A stretch of 39,494 nucleotides of DNA, taken from the NCBI RefSeq assembly GCF_900163625.1, contig NZ_FUIE01000009.1, positions 1 to 39,494 of the forward strand, read 5' to 3'. A program made the position numbers and the translations under genes. The DNA is from Brevundimonas diminuta 3F5N (GTDB lineage Bacteria > Pseudomonadota > Alphaproteobacteria > Caulobacterales > Caulobacteraceae). Positions 34,127 through 39,494 of the stretch are shown one piece after another. How positions within the stretch are numbered: the first letter of the stretch is position 1; each line of letters starts with the position of its first letter. The notes below the pieces were generated by a model. It was not told where the DNA came from and made no database searches. It saw only the letters and a list, made by a program, of their open reading frames with translations.

Positions 34127-35194
34127 ATGACCGACACGACCGCCGCCGCTCCGCATCACAGCCGCAAGGGACTGATCATCCCCTTCGTCATCGTCGCCGT
34201 GGGTCTGGTCCTGTGGACCGGCTGGTGGTTCTTCCTGACCCAGCAGATCGAGCGCCGGATGGAGGCGAAGATCGCCGGGCTGCAAGAGAGCGGCTGGACC
34301 ATCAAGCACGCGGGAATCGCTACGACCGGCTGGCCCATGCACGCGCGCGTGACGATCAAGCATCTGGATGTGATCGCGCCCTCGGGCCATGCCGTCGAGG
34401 CGCCCGAGATGGTGGCCCAGGCCAACGCCTATAATCCCACGCGCTGGGTGCTGGCGGCGCCGGACGGCCTGACCGTCACGCGGGGCGAGAAGGGCAAGAC
34501 CGCCATCCGCGCCGAGGGCATCCGCATGAGCCTGCACGGCCTGACGCAGCGCTGGCCCAATGTGGCGCTGGAGCTGGAGAAGCCGGTCTTCACCGCCCTG
34601 CCGGACGCCGAGCCCTTCCCGCTGAAACAGGCGGGGCTGGTGCAGTTCTACATGCGGCCGCACATGGTCGGCTCCGACACCCCGACCGATGACGTGGACG
34701 TGCTGTTCCGCCTGGTCGACGGCGAGGGCCGTCCGAACGGCCCGGTCGAAGGCTTTACCCAGTCGGGGATGCTGAACGCTCAGGTCGAGGCGGTGATCGA
34801 AAAGGCTTCGGCCCTGCGCAAGGGCGCGGACGCCAAGGGGCTGCTGACCGCCTGGACGGCGGCGGGCGGGCGCTTCATCGACGTGAAGGGCCAGCTTCAG
34901 GCGGGCGAGAGCAAGGCCTTCGTCTCCAGCGACGCCCTGTCGGCGGACGCCAAGGGGCAGTTGGAAGGCGAGGTCTTCGTGCGCGCCGAGAAGCCCCTGG
35001 CGGCCATCGTCGGCCTGGCGGGCGCCCAGCAGGGCGGGGCGCTGGACCGCGCCGCCGCCGCCAGGGCCGCCGCCGCCACGCCTCAGGGCGGAACCGGCGA
35101 TGAAGGCCAGGGCGTGGAGCTGGCCATCCTGTTCCGCGGCGGCCGCACCTATCTGGGGCCGTTCGCCCTGGCGCCCGCGCCGCAGCTGTTCTGA
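34127..35194 (+). CDS. DUF2125 domain-containing protein
   Basis: The 355-residue protein has a short cytoplasmic start, one membrane segment (residues 17-37), and a large periplasmic part with the DUF2125 pattern. Visible marks are the RRMEAKIAGLQESGWTIKHAG helix, TTGWPMHARVTIKHLDV, and AAPDGLTVTRGEKG. The C-terminal region contains an Ala-rich segment near residues 290-325. Family function is unknown; alphaproteobacterial members often lie near aromatic amino acid genes, as here next to a chorismate-mutase-like gene and hisC. Confidence 0.85.
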   Translation: MTDTTAAAPHHSRKGLIIPFVIVAVGLVLWTGWWFFLTQQIERRMEAKIAGLQESGWTIKHAGIATTGWPMHARVTIKHLDVIAPSGHAVEAPEMVAQANAYNPTRWVLAAPDGLTVTRGEKGKTAIRAEGIRMSLHGLTQRWPNVALELEKPVFTALPDAEPFPLKQAGLVQFYMRPHMVGSDTPTDDVDVLFRLVDGEGRPNGPVEGFTQSGMLNAQVEAVIEKASALRKGADAKGLLTAWTAAGGRFIDVKGQLQAGESKAFVSSDALSADAKGQLEGEVFVRAEKPLAAIVGLAGAQQGGALDRAAAARAAAATPQGGTGDEGQGVELAILFRGGRTYLGPFALAPAPQLF

Positions 35195-35207
35195 TGCTGC
35201 CCTTGTC

Positions 35208-35900
35208 ATGCTGATCGAGCCGCCCGCCGACGAAGCGCGTCTATCGCTGGAGCGGGCCGTGGCCGAGGCCGTGCGCGCGCGGCTGGCGGCGGGGGCGCGC
35301 GGCTCGGTCGACGGCGACGCCATCGCCCTGCGCGCCGTCCTGTCAGGAATGAGCCTGGCGGAAAAGGCGGCGGTGCGCGCCGTACTGGGGCGGTTGGAGG
35401 CGACGAACGGGCGGCCCTTGATCGCCTGCGGAGCGCTGTCGTCGGTGCTGGCGGCCGATCGCTGGGGTCTGGCGGCGCGGCCCATGGCGGAAGCGGATCA
35501 GGCCCTGATCGCCGTGCGCGATGGCGCAGCGCAGAAGGCGCGCGCCCTGATCGACCTGTCGGCGCGGCCGTGGTGGGGGCGGCTGCTGGCCCTGCCCATG
35601 CTGAAGGTGATCGCGGCCCTGCCGGATGACGCCGCCGGAGCGCCGCGCGCCCTGCTGGTCGGGACCGAGGCGCCGGGGCCGACGGGCGACGACCGCACCT
35701 TCTGGGTGACGGACAGCGCCTGGCCCGACGCCCGCATCGTGGAGGCCCTGGGCCAGGCGGGGCTGGCGGCCGAATTTCTGTCGGGCGGAGGCGGGTTGAA
35801 GCTGTTCGTCCTGACGGGCTATGTGCAGGCGGAAGATATCAGGCTGGGCGGCGCGCCCGGCGGCCTGACCGGCGTCATCGGCGCCGCTCCCGTCTTCTGA
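35208..35900 (+). CDS. Divergent chorismate-mutase-like protein
   Basis: The 230-residue protein has a helical N-terminal half (DEARLSLERAVAEAVRARL...LAEKAAVRAVLGRLEA) and an alpha/beta C-terminal half. The ending KLFVLTGYVQAEDIRLGG...GVIGAAPVF resembles the tail of alphaproteobacterial chorismate mutase proteins. Its place before hisC, in an operon-like run, supports a link to aromatic or histidine aminotransfer metabolism. The similarity is faint and key active-site residues could not be confirmed, so it may be an inactive or regulatory relative. The ATG at 35208 lacks a clear ribosome binding site and lies 14 nt past the DUF2125 stop. Confidence 0.5.
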   Translation: MLIEPPADEARLSLERAVAEAVRARLAAGARGSVDGDAIALRAVLSGMSLAEKAAVRAVLGRLEATNGRPLIACGALSSVLAADRWGLAARPMAEADQALIAVRDGAAQKARALIDLSARPWWGRLLALPMLKVIAALPDDAAGAPRALLVGTEAPGPTGDDRTFWVTDSAWPDARIVEALGQAGLAAEFLSGGGGLKLFVLTGYVQAEDIRLGGAPGGLTGVIGAAPVF

Positions 35901-35928
35901 ACACTGCGGCCGACAGGATGACCCGCGC

Positions 35929-37038
35929 ATGACCGAAGCGAACGCCCCCGAGGGATCGCCTCAACCCAAGAGCGGCGTCCTGGACATCGCCCCCTATGTC
36001 GGCGGCAAGAGCGCCATCGCCGGGGTGGCCAAGCCGATCAAGCTGTCCTCCAACGAGAACGCGCTCGGCGCAGGCGAAAAGGCGCGCGAGGCTTACGCCG
36101 CCGCCGTCGTCTCGATTCACCTCTATCCCGACGGCCGGGCCGATCGGTTGCGCGCCGCCGTGGCCGAAACGCATGGTCTGGAGCCGGAACGGCTGATCTT
36201 CGGCAATGGGTCGGACGAGGTCTTCGCCCTGCTGAACCAGACCTATCTGGAGGCCGGAGACAATATCGTCACCAGCCAGTACGCCTTCGTCGCCTATCAG
36301 ATTTCCGCCCGCGCCTGTCAGGCCGAGGTCAGGCTGGCGGCCGAGCCGGACTACCGCGCCGACGTCGACGCCATGCTGGCCCTGGTCGATGAGCGGACCA
36401 AGCTGGTCTATCTGTCGAACCCCGCCAATCCGACCGGCAGCTTCGCCACGGGCGAGGAGATCCGCCGCCTGCACGCGGGCCTGCCTGCCCACGTCATCCT
36501 GGTGATCGACGAAGCCTACGCTGAGTTCGTGACCGAACCGGACTGGGAAAGCGCCTTCGATCTGGCGCGCACGGCGCCCAACGTCGTCGTCACCCGCACC
36601 TTCTCCAAGCTGCACGGCCTGGGCGGCCTGCGGGTCGGCTTCGGCTATGCGCCGCTGTCGGTGGAGCAGGCCATCGACCGCATCCGCCTGCCGTTCAACG
36701 TCTCTGTGCCGGGCATCGAGGCGGCCATCGCGGCCCTGAGCGACGAGGCGCACCAGAAGGCCTCGCGAGATCTGGTGGCCGAGTGGCGCCCGCGCCTGAT
36801 CCAGGCCGTGCGCGGCTTCGGGTTCGAGGTGCTGCCCGCCTCGGGCAACTTCATCCTGATCCGCTTCCCGGACGCGAAACGTCCGGCTTCGGCGGCGCAG
36901 GACTATCTGCAGTCCCAGGGGATCATCGTGCGCGGCGTGGCGAGCTACGGCCTGCCGGACTGCCTGCGGGTGACGGTCGGAACGGCGGACCAGAACCGCG
37001 CCGTCATCGACGCCCTCAGCGAGTTCGCGGCGCGCTGA
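35929..37038 (+). CDS. hisC: Histidinol-phosphate aminotransferase
   Basis: The 369-residue PLP enzyme converts imidazole acetol phosphate to histidinol phosphate with glutamate in histidine synthesis. Many alphaproteobacterial HisC proteins also act on aromatic 2-oxoacids. Fold-type I aminotransferase features are visible: LSSNENALG (39-47), NPTG (167-170), DEAY (194-197), the Schiff-base K227 in TFSKLHGLGGLRVGF, and a late arginine in DCLRVTVG. Length is normal. The ATG follows AGGA with 10-nt spacing. It is convergent with the MipA/OmpV gene, 17 bp away. A second copy in the his operon elsewhere is likely but cannot be seen. Confidence 0.92.
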   Translation: MTEANAPEGSPQPKSGVLDIAPYVGGKSAIAGVAKPIKLSSNENALGAGEKAREAYAAAVVSIHLYPDGRADRLRAAVAETHGLEPERLIFGNGSDEVFALLNQTYLEAGDNIVTSQYAFVAYQISARACQAEVRLAAEPDYRADVDAMLALVDERTKLVYLSNPANPTGSFATGEEIRRLHAGLPAHVILVIDEAYAEFVTEPDWESAFDLARTAPNVVVTRTFSKLHGLGGLRVGFGYAPLSVEQAIDRIRLPFNVSVPGIEAAIAALSDEAHQKASRDLVAEWRPRLIQAVRGFGFEVLPASGNFILIRFPDAKRPASAAQDYLQSQGIIVRGVASYGLPDCLRVTVGTADQNRAVIDALSEFAAR

Positions 37039-37055
37039 GGCGTCAGATCAATGGC

Positions 37056-37847
37056 CTAGTCGCCGCTGTTGAAGCGCACCACGCCGATCACTCCGGCGCG
37101 CCAGATATAGTCGTCCTCGATCAGGGGGCTGTCCTTGATGTCGCCCAGGCGCTGTTCGTAGTTGACGAAGGCGCCCATGCCGTAGCGATCGCCGATCGGA
37201 ATGGCCAACAGGGCTGCCGCTCCCGCCGCCGACAAACCGCCCGAAGGCTCGAAGGCGGTGAAGCCGCTGCTCGCGGCCTCGGCGGCGCTGACGCCATAGT
37301 AGCGCTGGACCCGTTCGTCGTCGGCGGCGCGCATATAGGCCATGGTCTGCAACAGGCCGATGGGGGTCACGCGCTGATGGCTGACGGTGCCGTAGTATTC
37401 CATTCCGGCGTCGTCGCCGGTGGCGTCATGCTGGATACGACCGCCTACGACGATATTCCCCGGCAGACGCTTGTAGGCGTAGAGCGCTGCATCCGCGCCC
37501 AGCTCCGGTCGGTCCATGCCGTCGATGTCGCCCGCCGCGAAACGGGGGCGCAACTGCACGCCGGCGTGGAAGCCGTCGCGCTTGATCGCATTCCAGCCGA
37601 GACCATCCAGGCCGTTGGCGTAGACGATGTCGCGATAGGAGGCCGAACCCCAGGCGGTGAAGCTGGCCTCGTCGCTGTTGTTGCCGGTGGCGCTGAAGCC
37701 GCGCACCACGCCGCCGCCGATATCGACCTTCCACGTCTGCGGGGCCTCGACCGGCTGGAACGGCTGCGCCTGCGCCAGGGCGGCGGCGGGCAGGCCCGCG
37801 AGGGCGGCGGTCAGCAGCGCGAGGCGGAGGGTGGTGCGTGAAGTCAT
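37056..37847 (-). CDS. MipA/OmpV family outer membrane protein
   Basis: The 263-residue protein has a signal peptide cleaved near ALA|QAQP. Its beta-barrel-like pattern is that of MipA/OmpV proteins: WKVDIGGGVVRGFSATGN, SASYRDIVYANGLDGLGWN, ADAALYAYKRLPGNIVVGGR, and a C-terminal strand ending in IWRAGVIGVVRF. The family scaffolds peptidoglycan synthesis enzymes (MipA) or acts as a small porin (OmpV); which applies here is not clear. ATG 37847 opens the signal peptide; a reading from 37895 adds 16 residues without similarity. Confidence 0.82.
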   Translation of the reverse strand: MTSRTTLRLALLTAALAGLPAAALAQAQPFQPVEAPQTWKVDIGGGVVRGFSATGNNSDEASFTAWGSASYRDIVYANGLDGLGWNAIKRDGFHAGVQLRPRFAAGDIDGMDRPELGADAALYAYKRLPGNIVVGGRIQHDATGDDAGMEYYGTVSHQRVTPIGLLQTMAYMRAADDERVQRYYGVSAAEAASSGFTAFEPSGGLSAAGAAALLAIPIGDRYGMGAFVNYEQRLGDIKDSPLIEDDYIWRAGVIGVVRFNSGD

Positions 37848-37898
37848 GAGCGGGTCCCAGGTCAACAACTGATGATATAGGGGCCCGCTCTCCAAAGC

Positions 37899-38612
37899 CT
37901 AGGTTTTGGGCGGCAACAAGGCGGTCGAGGCTCCTTCGATCCGGCTTTCCAGTTCAGCCATGAAGGCGGCGCGTTTCAGACCGGCCGGGATCGGCGGCAG
38001 GAACTCGAAAACAACCGTGCCCGGATAACGTTTAAAGCCGTGGGCGGGCCAGTGGACGCCCGAGTTGGTGGCGATGGGCCAGCAGGGCGCCTCGACGTCG
38101 CGATAGATGGCGGCGACGCCGGGCTTGTAGTCGGCCGGCTCGCCCGGCGTCGTGCGGGTGCCTTCGGGAAAGATCAGGATCTGACGGTCCTCGGCCAGAC
38201 GGGCGCGGGTCTGGCGCACCATGTCCTTCAGCGCCTTGGCGTGGGCGGCGCGGTCGACTGCGATCATCTTCGTCTTCCAGGCGAACCAGCCGAAGAACGG
38301 CAGGGGCATCAGCTCCTTCTTCATCACGAAACAGGCGTCGTCCAGGAAGGCGAAGGGGGCGATGACGTCCAGCATCCCCTGGTGCTTGGCGGCGATCAGG
38401 GCGGGGCCGGTCGGGCGATGCTCCAGCCCGCGCACCTCGACCTTGATCCCGGCGATCCAGCGCAGGCCGAACAGGACGAAACGCGCCCATAGCTTGATCA
38501 CCCCCATGGCGACCCCGTGCGGCATCAGCAGCGCCGGCGACAGGCCGACGGCGAACAGCGGCATCGACAGATAGAGCCACAGGGTGAAGATCAGGGATCG
38601 GACGGTCGTCAT
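37899..38612 (-). CDS. plsC: 1-acyl-sn-glycerol-3-phosphate acyltransferase
   Basis: The 237-residue membrane enzyme adds the second acyl chain to lysophosphatidic acid in phospholipid synthesis. It has the acyltransferase signatures H77-x4-D82 (AKHQGMLDV) and FPEGTR, and an N-terminal hydrophobic segment. Its start overlaps the stop of the DUF218 gene by four bases (ATGA). The order ftsX-DUF218-plsC seen here recurs in alphaproteobacteria. Confidence 0.93.
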   Translation of the reverse strand: MTTVRSLIFTLWLYLSMPLFAVGLSPALLMPHGVAMGVIKLWARFVLFGLRWIAGIKVEVRGLEHRPTGPALIAAKHQGMLDVIAPFAFLDDACFVMKKELMPLPFFGWFAWKTKMIAVDRAAHAKALKDMVRQTRARLAEDRQILIFPEGTRTTPGEPADYKPGVAAIYRDVEAPCWPIATNSGVHWPAHGFKRYPGTVVFEFLPPIPAGLKRAAFMAELESRIEGASTALLPPKT

Positions 38613-39259
38613 GCGGCGGCCTTGCTCGGTTCGGAGGCGTCGGCCTCAGCGGTCGGGCCGGGGCGTTCGGGGTGGCGGCCGGTCAGGCGGTGCATCCCCT
38701 CGCGACCCAGAACGGCCAGGTATTTCATGTATTCCAGCGTCATGCGCCGGGCGGTCTCGGTTGCGCGCCACCATCCGGCGTTGTCCAGCGACGGGGTGGA
38801 GACGGCGTAGGGCGTCAGCCGCACGCCCGGCGCAGCGCCGCGAATCTCCAGCAGGCTGCGGGGCATATGATAGTCGGAGGTGACGACGATCAGGTCGTCA
38901 TAACCCTTGGACCGCGCCCAGGCGGCGATCTCCTGGGCGTTGCCGACGGTGTTCTCAGCCTCGAAGCCCAGGTCGACGCAACAGTTGAACAGCTTGCTGG
39001 AGCCCGGCGTCAGGGCGCGCAGCTCCTGGCGACGAACCTCGCGGTTGACGCCCGAGATCAGCAGTCGGTCGCCCTTGTCCTGCTCCAGCAGGCGGATGGC
39101 GGCGTTGACGCGCTCGGCCGACGGCCCGGTCAGGGAGACGATGGCGTCGGCCCGCGCCGGTTCAGGCGCGGGCGTGAAGCCGCGCACCCGCTCGGCGAAG
39201 ACGAACAGGCCCGTCAGCCACATCAGCGCCACCACGGCGATCAGCGTCAGGAACTTCAT
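38609..39259 (-). CDS. DUF218 (YdcF/ElyC-like) membrane protein
   Basis: The 216-residue protein has one N-terminal membrane segment (residues 2-20) and a periplasmic DUF218 domain. Visible motifs are ADAIVSLTGPSAERVNAAIRLL, DRLLISGVN, a central ENTVGNAQEIAAWARSKG with the family's E-N-T motif, and IVVTSDYHMPRSLLE. DUF218 proteins such as ElyC and SanA affect envelope and lipid-carrier metabolism. Its stop overlaps plsC, and it lies next to ftsX, in keeping with an envelope role. The C-terminal tail is Pro/Ala/Glu-rich. Confidence 0.9.
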   Translation of the reverse strand: MKFLTLIAVVALMWLTGLFVFAERVRGFTPAPEPARADAIVSLTGPSAERVNAAIRLLEQDKGDRLLISGVNREVRRQELRALTPGSSKLFNCCVDLGFEAENTVGNAQEIAAWARSKGYDDLIVVTSDYHMPRSLLEIRGAAPGVRLTPYAVSTPSLDNAGWWRATETARRMTLEYMKYLAVLGREGMHRLTGRHPERPGPTAEADASEPSKAAA

Positions 39260-39269
39260 AGGAGTCTAA

Positions 39270-39494
39270 CTAGCTACGCTGGCCGAGCTTCGCCAGCGCC
39301 GTGAGGCGGGCGGCCAGGACGGCGACGGCGCCCGCCAGCAAGGGACAGGCGATCAGCACTGACAGATCGACCCAGGCCAGCGGCAGGGCCGGGGTCAGCC
39401 CGCCTGCGCCGCCGATCAGGCGCAGGACGGCCAGCATCAGCGCCGCCAGGCCGCCCCGGCCGCCGCCGCCTGACGCACGCGGCGCTTGCGTTCG
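39270..39494 (-). CDS. ftsX: Cell division protein FtsX, C-terminal part (runs off the right edge)
   Basis: The minus strand is open from the window edge to a TAG at 39270-39272 (74 residues plus stop). The encoded tail has two membrane segments around GLTPALPLAWVDLSVLIACP and ends AARLTALAKLGQRS. That matches the last part of alphaproteobacterial FtsX, the membrane partner of FtsE that controls cell wall hydrolysis at division. The rest of the gene, and probably ftsE, lies beyond the edge. The DUF218-plsC genes downstream support the call. Confidence 0.8.
   Translation of the reverse strand, partial: RTQAPRASGGGGRGGLAALMLAVLRLIGGAGGLTPALPLAWVDLSVLIACPLLAGAVAVLAARLTALAKLGQRS

Overview
The window is high-GC chromosomal DNA of an alphaproteobacterium, most likely a member of the Caulobacteraceae close to Brevundimonas. 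This rests on family content (DUF4167, DUF2125, a split ligase-associated Lhr/PdeM pair, a BetT-type BCCT carrier, MipA/OmpV), on Caulobacter-like promoter motifs, and on dispersed palindromic repeats. No rRNA, tRNA, IS element or CRISPR array was found. One small RNA gene, the SRP RNA, was recognised by its apical loop.

Layout. Positions 1-470 hold the 5' end of an unidentified leftward gene, two hairpin repeats and the SRP RNA gene. Next come nudC, a RutE-like nitroreductase, ybaB-recR, a YihY/BrkB membrane protein, prmC, and a DUF4167 gene with a long leader. Positions 6690-11396 are envelope and signalling genes: a hybrid histidine-kinase-like protein without its phospho-accepting histidine, two tandem DUF4893 lipoproteins, a stomatin-tail-like membrane protein, and a lipoprotein/OmpA pair. 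Positions 11406-17970 hold a Tat-exported serine hydrolase, a BCCT transporter and clpB.

Positions 18035-19571 are a low-GC, two-gene cassette: a DUF6932 nucleotidyltransferase-like protein and an overlapping partner of unknown function. It is the clearest sign of horizontal acquisition and the best candidate for an undescribed system. After a YCII protein comes a branched-chain 2-oxoacid dehydrogenase operon on the minus strand (E1-alpha, E1-beta, E2, a small secreted protein, E3) with a divergent Lrp/AsnC regulator. Next are the DNA repair genes pdeM and lhr (minus) and a divergent DinG-type helicase, with a near-consensus alphaproteobacterial LexA site between lhr and dinG. A roughly 150-bp palindromic repeat lies between pdeM and lhr, and a second copy is inserted in frame inside lhr.

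The right end carries ybaK, a VOC protein, DUF2125, a divergent chorismate-mutase-like protein, hisC, a MipA/OmpV porin-like protein, and the leftward cluster ftsX (partial)-DUF218-plsC. Most genes are ordinary housekeeping. The unusual items are the low-GC cassette, the in-frame repeat in Lhr, the histidine-less kinase, the 13-bp hairpin inside the bkd operon, and the inverted copy of a nudC segment at the left edge.
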